A stretch of DNA of 61,960 nt. Source: SAR324 cluster bacterium. GTDB lineage: Bacteria > SAR324 > NAC60-12. The stretch covers positions 1 through 61,960 of the forward strand of contig JADGAT010000019.1 of assembly GCA_015231885.1 (NCBI GenBank), given 5' to 3'. Position numbers and translations under genes: made by a program. The notes beneath the pieces are model-generated. The model was given only the letters and a program-made list of their open reading frames with translations, made no database searches and had not been told where the DNA came from. Each line of letters starts with the position of its first letter. Positions within the stretch are counted from its first letter, which is position 1. Positions 25,262 through 33,701 of the stretch are shown here, in pieces.

Positions 25262-26602
25262 ATGATTGAATACATCACCCCTTTTCTGTCAGCAACCATG
25301 GAAGTTCTAAAAACCATGGCAACGACAGAGGCAAAACCGGGTCGCCCTACAAAGAGGGGGCCTCAACCAGCAGAAGGTATCATTTCAGCCGTAATTGATT
25401 TAACCGGAGGAACCAAAGGCAGTATCAGTATTACTTTTACTGAAGAATGCATTGTCGGCATTGTCAATGCCATGCTGGGGGAGACTTACACGGAACTGAA
25501 TGCCGATATTGAGGATGCTGTGGGAGAACTTGTCAATATGATATCAGGGTCTGCTAGAAGAGAGTTGTCCGAGTCAGGCTTTGTTTTTCAAAGTGGGACG
25601 CCCCAGTGTATAACCGGAGAAGGTCACACAATTGCACACTTTGCGGAAGGAACATTGATTGCCATTCCCTTCAAAACAGAGAATGGACTGTTTTATATGG
25701 AAGCCTGCTTTGAATCACAGGAATATTTTGATAACATCAAACAGGCGCAGGATACTGCTACCTTAAAAGATACGAACTCATCTTTAGTTTCCATTAAACT
25801 CCAAAGCTTTGTTGGAGAAGAGCAACCCGAATTTCAAGGCTATTTTTTGAAGCCAAACAGCCAAATCATGAAGCCTAGTTTTTTTCTGATTCCTGAATAT
25901 GTTGCGCCCACCGAAGGAAATGAGCAGTGCAATTTCACAGCGTTAGAAGTGAATGTATGCCCAGAAACATTTTTTGCCAGCAACTCCGTTACTTGTTTTA
26001 AGTACGGCAACAATATTTCCAATCCATTGCTGGAAGATATGACACTGAAAAGTTCGTTAGTGCCTGCCCTGCTGGAGATGAAGGACAAAGGGATTACTAT
26101 TCCTAAATCCATGTATTCTGTGGGACGTTCTGTGGAAAACGCTATTTTGTCGTATAACCTGGCAATGCGTACATCGGAGTGCCTTTATAAGTTTGATTCC
26201 CAAAAATTTACAGATGAGCTGGCAAAGATCGGGGAGTATGCTCTAAAAGCAGCCCTACTTTCCAAACTCATTAAATCCGTGGACAGAGAAAAAGAATTCC
26301 TTCGATTGGCCCACAGTACCTATCGTAAAAGCTTGCCTACTGCCTCAGGAGAGAGTTTTTTCCGTTATTGCTTTCGTTTGGTGACCTTATCCATTTACTT
26401 GGAAAATGAGTCTGCGGCAAAAGAAGAGATCGGAGCAATGGTCAAATACTTCCGAATGCACAATTCAGAAATTAAACAGGAAGAGGCTCCCCGCATCAAG
26501 CGTTACCTGCAATGGGTTGACAAAATATACAAAGAAAAAGACCAATTTTCATTTACGAAGCATCAGAAGCGGGACAACTACCGTTTCTTTGACTTTGAGT
26601 AA
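25262..26602 (+). CDS. CheX-like phosphatase domain fused to an uncharacterised C-terminal region
   Basis: A 446-residue protein. Residues 1-160 form a CheX/CheC-type domain with the active-site pair E89 and N92 in VGELVNMISGSARREL; such domains hydrolyse the phospho-aspartate of CheY-like receivers. CheX normally ends here at about 155 residues. The remaining 285 residues include a segment from 175 to 290 with some resemblance to a beta domain, then a helical region (300-446) rich in Tyr, Lys and Glu that looks like a helical repeat. The C-terminal part is not recognised. No cheY is nearby, but many free receivers in this window could be substrates. Confidence 0.75.
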   Translation: MIEYITPFLSATMEVLKTMATTEAKPGRPTKRGPQPAEGIISAVIDLTGGTKGSISITFTEECIVGIVNAMLGETYTELNADIEDAVGELVNMISGSARRELSESGFVFQSGTPQCITGEGHTIAHFAEGTLIAIPFKTENGLFYMEACFESQEYFDNIKQAQDTATLKDTNSSLVSIKLQSFVGEEQPEFQGYFLKPNSQIMKPSFFLIPEYVAPTEGNEQCNFTALEVNVCPETFFASNSVTCFKYGNNISNPLLEDMTLKSSLVPALLEMKDKGITIPKSMYSVGRSVENAILSYNLAMRTSECLYKFDSQKFTDELAKIGEYALKAALLSKLIKSVDREKEFLRLAHSTYRKSLPTASGESFFRYCFRLVTLSIYLENESAAKEEIGAMVKYFRMHNSEIKQEEAPRIKRYLQWVDKIYKEKDQFSFTKHQKRDNYRFFDFE

Positions 26603-26608
26603 TGAATT

Positions 26609-27265
26609 TTATCTTTTTGTCTTCTTTTCTCCTTCCTTTACTTTCTCAGGAAACTCACATTCCTTAACAATGGGACATTGTCCACAGAGAGGAACCTTGG
26701 CTTTGCACACATAGCGTCCATGCAGTACGAGAAAATGATGCGCATCCTTTTTCCACTTTTCAGGAATAGCCTCCATGAGCTGTTTTTCGACCTGTACAGG
26801 ATTTTTTCCTTCTGTAAGCCCTGTTCGATTGGAAACACGAAAAACATGGGTGTCTACGGCAATAACAGGGACACCAAAGGCCGTGTTCAGGATGACATTG
26901 GCTGTTTTTCTTCCAACTCCAGCTAATTTTTCCAATTCTTCTCGTGTTTCCGGAACATGGCCTCCATGGATTTCCACCAGCATCTGACAAGTTTTGATGA
27001 TATTGGCCGACTTGGTTTTGGCCAGTCCAATGGTTTTGATCCCAGCCAACACGGTCTCCTCTCCTGCTTCCAAAAAATCATGAGGCTCAGGATATCGTGC
27101 AAATAATTCGGGAGTGACCTTGTTAACGGATTTATCAGTGGCTTGAGCACTGAGTATGACGGCAATCAAGAGTTCAAAATGATTGTGATGGATCAATTCG
27201 GTGACCGGTTCTGGAATCGCATCGCTCAGTTTTTGGAAAAGGCGGTTTATTTTTCGTGATTGCAC
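26609..27265 (-). CDS. nth: Endonuclease III (DNA glycosylase/AP lyase)
   Basis: A 218-residue base-excision repair enzyme removing oxidised pyrimidines. The helix-hairpin-helix (LAGVGRKTANVIL) holds the catalytic K120, and D138 in VIAVDTHVFRV completes the active site. The C-terminal 4Fe-4S loop has the standard cysteine spacing (VCKAKVPLCGQCPIVKEC). Length is typical. It starts 7 bp after lysC on the same strand, so the two are probably co-transcribed, with no functional relation known. Confidence 0.95.
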   Translation of the reverse strand: MQSRKINRLFQKLSDAIPEPVTELIHHNHFELLIAVILSAQATDKSVNKVTPELFARYPEPHDFLEAGEETVLAGIKTIGLAKTKSANIIKTCQMLVEIHGGHVPETREELEKLAGVGRKTANVILNTAFGVPVIAVDTHVFRVSNRTGLTEGKNPVQVEKQLMEAIPEKWKKDAHHFLVLHGRYVCKAKVPLCGQCPIVKECEFPEKVKEGEKKTKR

Positions 27266-27272
27266 ATCACCT

Positions 27273-28667
27273 CTATTCTAGAAAAGTTTGATGAATGACC
27301 TTGAGAGCTTTTTGCGCATCTTTTTGTTTAATAACACAAGAGATATTGATTTCTGATGCTCCCTGCGTGATCATTTCAAGATTAATCTCATTTTCAGCCA
27401 GTGCTGAGAACATTTTCCCTGCAACGCCAGGGACATGCTTCATGTTGTCACCCACCAGGCTGAGGATGGCACGATCGGGGATGATGGTGACTTTCCCCAG
27501 CTGCTCAAATTCTTTTTTGAGGTCTGTCAAATCATTGGGTGTGTCAACTGAGCAGGAGATGTTGACTTCCGAAGTAGAAATAAGGTCTATGACAATTCCA
27601 TGACGACGGAAGATATCAAACACCTTTGCCAAAAAACCTGGAGAATGCATCATACGATTCGAGTTAATATTGATGACAGAAATTTTGTTTTTGGTGGTAA
27701 CGGCAGTTGCTTTTTTGTCAGAGGACCGCTGTGGTGCTGACGAGGGGAGTTCTTTTTTGGGAATGATCACCGTTCCTGGTTTTTGCGGAGCAAAGGTATT
27801 TTTAATACGAACAGGGACTTTTGCGGCAGTTGTACATTCCATGGTAAACGGATGCAGCACTTCAGAACCAAAATAGGTCAATTCCGCAGCTTCGTTAGGA
27901 AAAATATAATCCAACACATGCGCACCAGGGACTTTGTTTGGATCGGCAGTGAAGATTCCATCCACTTCCTTCCAGATTTGTAGTTCTTCTGCTTTCAGTT
28001 TTCCTGAAATCAATGCGGCCGTATAATCTGTATATCCCCGCCCAACTCCTCGAATGATTCCTCCTGTCACAAAACCAAAAAAACCGGTTACCACCGGAAT
28101 CACACCTTTTCCTATGGGCAATGCTTCCTCTATCATTTTTTGTAACTTGTTGCTAAATTTAGGATCAGTACTTTGCACACCAAGTGGTGCAATTTCAGAT
28201 AAGTTTGTGTAGATTCCATCCATCCCCTGGTCTTGTAAAATCCCTGCTAAGAGCTGGGCTGAGAGGCGTTCTCCTGTCCCTACTATGAGGTCCTGCGATC
28301 TGGGTGAGATCTCTTGAATGACTTGTATGGCTTCTAAAAACGATTTCAGATGCTGAAGCTCTTCGTGAATATCAGTTGATATTTTTTGTCGAAGTTCTTT
28401 CGATTGGATGGTATTCTCTATAATATCAAAGTGTACTTTTTCAATAAGCCCCAGCTTTTGAGAATAATCTTTTCTGGCAATAGAGGCATTCCCTGCTTCT
28501 ATCAATCGACTGGTGGTGCCCTCTGATTTGGTATAGCTGCTCAGTGCAGAAACAACGACAATGACAGAGTGGCTGTTAGCGGTATCTTTGATAATGTTTG
28601 CAACTCCTAAGAGGCGTTCTGAATTTCCCAGACTGGTGCCTCCATATTTTTGAACAATTAATGACAT
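27273..28667 (-). CDS. lysC: Aspartate kinase
   Basis: Monofunctional aspartokinase, the first step of Lys/Thr/Met biosynthesis, about 464 residues. It opens MSLIVQKYGGTSLGN, the kinase signature; GVGRGYTDYTAALISG forms part of the active site, and two ACT regulatory domains lie at the C-terminus (from about 320). The start is taken at ATG 28667 rather than 28727 because the extra 20 residues precede the invariant N-terminus. The length and EVDGIFTADP motif fit the class with about 450-residue LysC forms, usually feedback-inhibited by lysine. Divergent from coaE. Confidence 0.92.
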   Translation of the reverse strand: MSLIVQKYGGTSLGNSERLLGVANIIKDTANSHSVIVVVSALSSYTKSEGTTSRLIEAGNASIARKDYSQKLGLIEKVHFDIIENTIQSKELRQKISTDIHEELQHLKSFLEAIQVIQEISPRSQDLIVGTGERLSAQLLAGILQDQGMDGIYTNLSEIAPLGVQSTDPKFSNKLQKMIEEALPIGKGVIPVVTGFFGFVTGGIIRGVGRGYTDYTAALISGKLKAEELQIWKEVDGIFTADPNKVPGAHVLDYIFPNEAAELTYFGSEVLHPFTMECTTAAKVPVRIKNTFAPQKPGTVIIPKKELPSSAPQRSSDKKATAVTTKNKISVININSNRMMHSPGFLAKVFDIFRRHGIVIDLISTSEVNISCSVDTPNDLTDLKKEFEQLGKVTIIPDRAILSLVGDNMKHVPGVAGKMFSALAENEINLEMITQGASEINISCVIKQKDAQKALKVIHQTFLE

Positions 28668-28764
28668 ATTTCTTTGAATGTGAAGGTTGTGTATGAAATT
28701 ACAATTGAAAAGCTTATTATTTATCATTTATTAAAGACACTTTAAAGCTTCTTACAGGAGATGA

Positions 28765-29388
28765 ATGGAAAACGAGCAGGATAAAAAAAATCTGCCTTTG
28801 ATTGGAATCACAGGAGGGATTGCTTCTGGAAAAAGCCGGGTATCTGCTTATTTGCGTGATCAAGGGTTTTATGTCATTGATGCCGATAAACTGGGGCACC
28901 GTGTATTGGATCCCCATCAACGCTCTTATAAGCAGATAGTGGATGTGTTTGGTTCCAGGATTTTGGATGACGATGGGGCCATCAACCGCAAGCGTTTAGG
29001 ACATATTGTTTTCAATGATCATCAAAAATTATCCCAGTTGAATCAAATCTCACATCCTGTGGTTTGGGAGATGATCCTTGCCGAAATAGCTGAATTTGCT
29101 TCGCATTCCCGAGAAGGTCTGGTATTTGTGGAAGCCGCATTATTGATCGAGGCAGGACTCCATTCCTGCTGCCGCCAAGTTTGGGTTGTTGCGGCAACAC
29201 CAGAAGCCGCGATCGCTCGCATGAAAAAACGGAATCAATTCACAGAGGCAGAAGCACAAGCACGTTTGAATGCTCAATTGTCCAATGAGGAGCGCCAAAC
29301 ATATGCTGATGTCTGGATTGAAAACAATGGCACGCTTCCTTCATTGTACCAGCAATTGGAGATGCTATTATCACAAATGGATTTTTGA
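28765..29388 (+). CDS. coaE: Dephospho-CoA kinase
   Basis: A 207-residue P-loop kinase for the last step of CoA synthesis. The Walker A motif GGIASGKS is at 17-24, followed by VIDADKLGHRVL, which binds dephospho-CoA, and the lid region with RMKKRNQFTEAEA. A good AGGAG site precedes ATG 28765. Its stop overlaps the TTG start of the next gene by 4 bp, so the two are coupled. Confidence 0.93.
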   Translation: MENEQDKKNLPLIGITGGIASGKSRVSAYLRDQGFYVIDADKLGHRVLDPHQRSYKQIVDVFGSRILDDDGAINRKRLGHIVFNDHQKLSQLNQISHPVVWEMILAEIAEFASHSREGLVFVEAALLIEAGLHSCCRQVWVVAATPEAAIARMKKRNQFTEAEAQARLNAQLSNEERQTYADVWIENNGTLPSLYQQLEMLLSQMDF

Positions 29389-30419
29389 AATTTTTTCTAA
29401 GTGTATTCCTCATTATGCTATCTGCATGTGTTATTGTTGATGTACAAGCAAGCAGTCTTGTCAGTGCATTCTGGCAAAAAATTTCTGCATTGTTTTTAGA
29501 AGGGCTGGCACCTGCCCATGTCATGCTGTCAGATCTTGACAATCCGGTAGAGCTTTTGATTGACAACTCCATTCAAAAGGGCTACCGCAAAATAATTTTG
29601 ATTGGGAATGAGGGTACGGTTTTCCTGGGTATCAACAAATTGATGAAATTTCCTGCAGAAATGCGAAAGCAGTTTGAGGTGGGGTTGTGGCCATTGAACT
29701 ATCCCGATATCCTCACCTATTCGCTCAACATGTCGCAGCGGTTAAAATCACTGACTCATGTCTTTAAAGTCGGGCATACGTGTCCCATTGTGTTAGGCAA
29801 AGTGCTGATAACCGATTCTAATCAAAGAATTCACACTTTTTATTTCTGGGAGCACTGTGATTTTTCTTTTATTGAAACGTCTTCTTCCTTAAAAAAATCA
29901 CGGACTCCGTCCCTGTTTTCGCTTCCTTTGATTTTTACGCCAAAAGCTGGGCATTTGCAGATAGAACACAGCAGCTTTGAAGAACACGGAAAAATAAAGG
30001 TCCGCCTGGCTTTGCATTCCGGCCCTCTGCATTCTTTTCATGTCGACCCAGAAGAATTATCAAAATTTCGCAAATTTACACTGATGTGGCAGAAAAAAGG
30101 AAATTATGGAATCAGAGGTCTTGATTTTCCATGGAACGCCTGGCCGCTGAAAAAGACTCACTTTGGGTTGATTAAGGAAAGAACTTGTACAACGACCTAC
30201 GTCCAGCTCTTTGATTCATCTATTTCTTTATACCTGGACGGGCAGAAAAAAAGAGGCTGTAGTGCCCACTTCGAAATTGCTCGGAATGCACTGCCTCTCA
30301 TTGTGAATATGGTGCCATTTCGTTCTAAAGAAACCACAAAAGATGTGCTGAGAAACATCAAATCCGAAGGCGTTGCTGCCAATCGAGAAAATTACAATCA
30401 AAAAACAGGTGAAAATTAG
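29385..30419 (+). CDS. Hypothetical exported protein, possibly a lipoprotein
   Basis: A 344-residue protein with an N-terminal hydrophobic segment. LSAC at 12-15 fits a lipobox, while VQA-SS at 21-24 would suit signal peptidase I. No domain is recognised. The body is basic and beta-rich, with four further cysteines in the middle and C-terminal parts, suggesting disulfides. It starts at TTG 29385, inside the coaE stop; the alternative ATG at 29415 would destroy the signal peptide. Coupling to coaE looks incidental. Confidence 0.65.
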   Translation: MKFFLSVFLIMLSACVIVDVQASSLVSAFWQKISALFLEGLAPAHVMLSDLDNPVELLIDNSIQKGYRKIILIGNEGTVFLGINKLMKFPAEMRKQFEVGLWPLNYPDILTYSLNMSQRLKSLTHVFKVGHTCPIVLGKVLITDSNQRIHTFYFWEHCDFSFIETSSSLKKSRTPSLFSLPLIFTPKAGHLQIEHSSFEEHGKIKVRLALHSGPLHSFHVDPEELSKFRKFTLMWQKKGNYGIRGLDFPWNAWPLKKTHFGLIKERTCTTTYVQLFDSSISLYLDGQKKRGCSAHFEIARNALPLIVNMVPFRSKETTKDVLRNIKSEGVAANRENYNQKTGEN

Positions 30420-30454
30420 GAAGGCGAAAATAAGAACGTGCTAAAGTCACGCAG

Positions 30455-30512
30455 AAGATCGTTAAAAAGACGAGTAGATTTGGGAAGTTATTGTTTGAGC
30501 ATTCCTTAGTTA
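30455..30512 (+). repeat. Dispersed repeat, copy 1
   Basis: GCAGAAGATCGTTAAAAAGA and the bases following match 59993-60049 over about 57 bp with near 90 percent identity (GTAGATTT, then AAGTTATTGTTTGAGCATTCC). In one frame both read KIV(K/E)KTSRF; this copy continues GKLLFEHS, while copy 2 has a 1-base difference. It may be the decayed 3-prime end of a mobile-element gene; the parent is unknown. Confidence 0.5.
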
Positions 30513-30994
30513 GAAGTCCAGGTGTGGTTAGTTACTTTTTTGTATTGCTGGACAATAGGAATTTGGTTTTCTGAAATTTGTTCCAGTGGGATAGTGATCG
30601 TATAAATAGCTTTGTAAGGAGACTGTTTTCTTTTGAAACGCAGCGCATCTCCTAAATCTTCGACTTCGTAATACTGAACTTTGGGGTTGGTGGACGTCAG
30701 CAAGAGATTGTCTTTATTGACGGTAAAATAAATTTCTTCTCTTTTCTTGCTGCTGCGTGACAAATAATAGTGGGTTTTCCAGTTTTTGCCTTCCAGCGAT
30801 GCATACTTTTCCCGAAGTAAAGAATTTTCTTTTGTTTCTGTAATAATACAGAACTCATTGATTTGCTGATCGGTAAAGCCTCCCCGTGCCAGTTTCGCAA
30901 TTTCTTCTGGTGTACACTGTTTAGGTGCGGCAAACAAGGATGAGTAAACCACAGCGGCAACTGCTATGGTAAAAGATACGATTCGAAACAACAT
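30506..30994 (-). CDS. Hypothetical secreted protein
   Basis: A 162-residue protein with a clear signal peptide (MLFRIVSFTIAVAAVVYSSL, cleavage near FAA-PK). The mature part starts with a short helical segment that includes CTPEEIAKLARGGFTDQQIN, similar to SHOCT-like or short EF-Tu-type helical motifs seen in periplasmic proteins, then a beta-rich domain. Two cysteines (in KQCTP and NEFCI) could pair. No function is assigned. Convergent with the gene ending at 30419. Confidence 0.65.
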   Translation of the reverse strand: MLFRIVSFTIAVAAVVYSSLFAAPKQCTPEEIAKLARGGFTDQQINEFCIITETKENSLLREKYASLEGKNWKTHYYLSRSSKKREEIYFTVNKDNLLLTSTNPKVQYYEVEDLGDALRFKRKQSPYKAIYTITIPLEQISENQIPIVQQYKKVTNHTWTSN

Positions 30995-31038
30995 GGCTCA
31001 CCCTATCTTACTTGGTGTTCCTCATTTTAGTTCAGGTA

Positions 31039-31190
31039 TGCGAATCCGGAGTTAAAATTTATTTTATAAAAACAATGTACAAAAATTGATTTATCACGCC
31101 GGACTTGATCCGGCATCCAGAAAACTCTGGAAATTCTTTTGGATTCTGGGGCGAGCCCGGAATGACATCGTTTTCAACTCCAGATTCATC
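31039..31190. mobile_element. MITE-like element, copy 2
   Basis: A second copy of the element at 1458-1612, inverted relative to it. Terminal inverted repeats are GAATCCGGAGTTAAAA (31042-31057) and the reverse complement of 31171-31187 (GAATCTGGAGTTGAAAA). The inner REP-like arms contain GCCGGACTTGATCCGGCATCCAG and, inverted, GGATTCTGG to GGAATGACA. An 8-bp direct repeat TTCAGGTA lies exactly at 31031-31038 and 31191-31198, consistent with a target duplication. Confidence 0.7.
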
Positions 31191-31267
31191 TTCAGGTAAA
31201 AGAATCTACTGGTATTCGAGTACAGATCGTGTCCAACGGTTCATCAATTGACGGACATTATTGTTGA

Positions 31268-31765
31268 TCAGTTGAGCGGATTTGCCGCATTTCCTATCAG
31301 TTTGGCTTCTTTGGTAGAAACATTTTTTTGTCCCTTGCTGGACTGGGCATTTTTACTATTATCAAAATCCAGTTTTTTGGGCACATCCTGTGTGAAGCAT
31401 TGTCCTTCGATGATGGCACCTTCATGAATAATGAGTTTTCCAGGAGGATTGGATACATTTCCTAGAATGTGTCCTGCGGGCAAGACTTCTAGCTGGTCGC
31501 TGGCAAATAAGTTACCTTCCACTCTGCCGTTGACAATAATTCTTACCGCATGGATGGTAGCGACAATCAAAGCAGAGGGACCGATGGAAATTTCATTTTC
31601 ACAATCAATGTCACCATTGATTTCTCCATCAATCCGTATGGGGCCAGAACAACGAAGTTTTCCTTCGATTTTCATTTCTTTACCGATATAGGTGGTCGTA
31701 CCACCCACATTAGCTGTTTTTTCTTTATTTCCAAACACGGTGTCCCTTTTAGTTGATATGTTCAT
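31268..31765 (-). CDS. Bactofilin (polymer-forming cytoskeletal protein)
   Basis: A 165-residue protein with the bactofilin core (about 25-120): TYIGKEMKIEGKLRCSGPIR, then DGEINGDI and repeated short beta turns (VNGRVEGNLFASDQLEVLP) that form a right-handed beta helix. Bactofilins self-assemble into filaments at the membrane and organise cell shape, stalks or secretion. Short disordered tails flank the core. It stands alone here, with no peptidase M23 partner gene next to it. Confidence 0.9.
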   Translation of the reverse strand: MNISTKRDTVFGNKEKTANVGGTTTYIGKEMKIEGKLRCSGPIRIDGEINGDIDCENEISIGPSALIVATIHAVRIIVNGRVEGNLFASDQLEVLPAGHILGNVSNPPGKLIIHEGAIIEGQCFTQDVPKKLDFDNSKNAQSSKGQKNVSTKEAKLIGNAANPLN

Positions 31766-32129
31766 GATAACTTTGTTTTAGATTCTATGTTTCCTTGGAG
31801 TGGATAACTGTGGTGAAACTCCGATTTTGAGAAGAACGATTTGACACCCTCTTGATTGCTAGTTCGTGTCGTAAGTGTGAATTCAAGGCTGTTGTGATGT
31901 CATACTCCTCGAAAAATATCTATACATGAGATAGCAAGGCAGATGCAACTCCTTTTATATAAAAATTGAAGTAGTTTTTCTTTTCTCGTTTTTCTTTGAA
32001 TTACAACGGGTTTCTGAGGAGTTGCCTTGAGGATGGCAGAAAAGCATGTTACATGAATAGCGTTCAACATTATATTATTGCAAGAGCAGTGATTCACCGC
32101 ATGAGTTTTTACAAACGGAGTTAACTTTT
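31766..32129. other. Leader region of proS with a long-range stem
   Basis: No gene is seen. GCAACTCC at 31945-31952 pairs perfectly with GGAGTTGC at 32018-32025, and the stem can be prolonged by CAAGGC at 31936-31941 with GCCTTG at 32024-32029 around a bulge. It lies about 100 bp before ATG 32130. The T-box core motif is not visible, so tRNA-sensing is not supported. Confidence 0.3.
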
Positions 32130-33566
32130 ATGGCAAAAAACATCACCCCACGTAGTCAAAATTATTCGCAATGGTATCTTGACGTTATCAAGGCTGGACA
32201 GCTGGCAGATTATGGACCTGTGAAAGGGTGCATGGTCATTCGCCCCTCAGGGTTTGCGATTTGGGAGGCAATACAGGCACAACTGGACCGGATGTTCAAA
32301 GAAAGTGGTCACGTGAACGCATACTTCCCCTTGCTGATTCCTCAGCATTTTCTGGAAAAAGAAGCAGAACATGTGGAAGGATTCAGTCCAGAATGTGCCG
32401 TTGTGACTCATGGTGGTGGCAAAGAACTGGAAGAACCATTGGTGGTGCGTCCTACTTCAGAAACGGTGATTGGGCATATGTATGCGCAATGGATCAATAG
32501 CTACCGTGATCTTCCTGTTTTGATCAATCAGTGGTGTAATGTGATGCGTTGGGAGATGAGAACACGTTTGTTTTTGAGAACATCTGAATTCTTATGGCAA
32601 GAAGGGCATACGGCTCACGAAACCTATGAACAAGCACAGGAAGAGACCATGAAGATCCTGGAAATTTATCGCAAATTCCAGGAAGATTATTTAGCCATTC
32701 CAGTGATCAAGGGAAAAAAGACTGAATCAGAAAAATTTCCCGGGGCCGACGCAACCTATGCGGTAGAGGCTCTCATGCAGGACGGCAAAGCCTTACAGGC
32801 AGCAACCTCTCATAACTTGAAACAGAATTTTGCCAAGGCTTTTGAAATCCAGTTTTTGGGCAGGAATAATGAACGGGAGTATGTGTACACGACCAGCTGG
32901 GGATGTTCCACACGGATGATTGGCGGATTGATTATGAGTCATAGTGATGACGATGGTCTCATCCTGCCTCCTAAAATTGCTCCCATTGCTGTTGCCATTC
33001 TCCCTATTTTTAAAAATGATGCAGAAAAAAGCAAAACCATCGAATTTGCAGAAAGTATTGCTCAGCGATTATCGGAACACCTGGACCCACTCCGGGTTAA
33101 AATTGATGATCGAGAAATGCGTCCCGCTGATAAATTTTTTCACTGGGTGCAGCAAGGAATCCCTGTCAGAATTGAAGTGGGTCCTCGTGATGTTGATAAA
33201 GGTGCTGGCATGGTAGCCCGACGAGATATAAGGGACAAACGGTCGATTCCTGTTGATTCGATTGTGGACACAGTGGTTCAGATGCTAGAAGATATCCAGA
33301 ATAACTTGTATCAGCGAGCATTACAATTTCGTGAGGAAAATACGACCACTGTAAAGAGCTATGGGGAATTCAAACAAGTGCTCAGCGAAAAAGGAGGTTT
33401 CATCCGGGCTCATTGGAATGGTTCTGCCGAAGTGGAAGAAAAAGTTAAAGAAGAAACAAAGGCCACAATCCGTTGTATTCCCTCGGATGAAGAACCCCTG
33501 GCAGGCAAATGCATTTTCACGGGTGAACCCTCTCCGCAGGAAGTGCTTTTTGCCGTGTCTTATTAG
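32130..33566 (+). CDS. proS: Prolyl-tRNA synthetase, archaeal/eukaryotic-type
   Basis: A 478-residue class II synthetase that attaches proline to tRNA-Pro. Motif 2 region RWEMRTRLFLRTSEFLWQEG and motif 3 GGLIMSHSDDDGLILPPKIA are present. There is no insertion domain between motifs 2 and 3 and the protein is shorter than the E. coli type, so it belongs to the ProS type 3 (archaeal/eukaryotic-like) group that occurs in some bacteria. It ends in the usual SY with a zinc-like C-terminal domain that retains few cysteines. No ala-editing domain is present. Confidence 0.95.
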   Translation: MAKNITPRSQNYSQWYLDVIKAGQLADYGPVKGCMVIRPSGFAIWEAIQAQLDRMFKESGHVNAYFPLLIPQHFLEKEAEHVEGFSPECAVVTHGGGKELEEPLVVRPTSETVIGHMYAQWINSYRDLPVLINQWCNVMRWEMRTRLFLRTSEFLWQEGHTAHETYEQAQEETMKILEIYRKFQEDYLAIPVIKGKKTESEKFPGADATYAVEALMQDGKALQAATSHNLKQNFAKAFEIQFLGRNNEREYVYTTSWGCSTRMIGGLIMSHSDDDGLILPPKIAPIAVAILPIFKNDAEKSKTIEFAESIAQRLSEHLDPLRVKIDDREMRPADKFFHWVQQGIPVRIEVGPRDVDKGAGMVARRDIRDKRSIPVDSIVDTVVQMLEDIQNNLYQRALQFREENTTTVKSYGEFKQVLSEKGGFIRAHWNGSAEVEEKVKEETKATIRCIPSDEEPLAGKCIFTGEPSPQEVLFAVSY

Positions 33567-33647
33567 GTGCTTGATTTTTTTTCAATCTCGGGATAGAAAT
33601 AGAGAGTTGTACATTTTACTGAATTAACCTTTAAAAAAATAGTTGTT

Positions 33648-33701
33648 ATGAATAGCACGTTGCTGGCTTTATTATCATTATTTGTATCACCAATGGATTA
33701 G
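33648..33701 (+). CDS. leuL: Leucine leader peptide of the leuA attenuator (17 aa)
   Basis: ATG 33648 opens a 17-codon frame, MNSTLLALLSLFVSPMD, ending TAG at 33699. Five of 17 codons are Leu, in a tight cluster (TTG CTG GCT TTA TTA TCA TTA). It lies 115 bp upstream of leuA and before a hairpin chain ending in a terminator, the classic layout of leucine-controlled transcription attenuation. A strong Shine-Dalgarno is not visible. The function is regulatory: ribosome stalling at the Leu codons when charged tRNA-Leu is scarce. Confidence 0.65.
   Translation: MNSTLLALLSLFVSPMD

Noticed and set aside
28668..28727. Twenty-residue extension of aspartate kinase
   Set aside because: It precedes the invariant N-terminus and is not conserved in the family.
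31766..32129. T-box riboswitch before proS
   Set aside because: The conserved T-box core and an antiterminator/terminator pair are missing.
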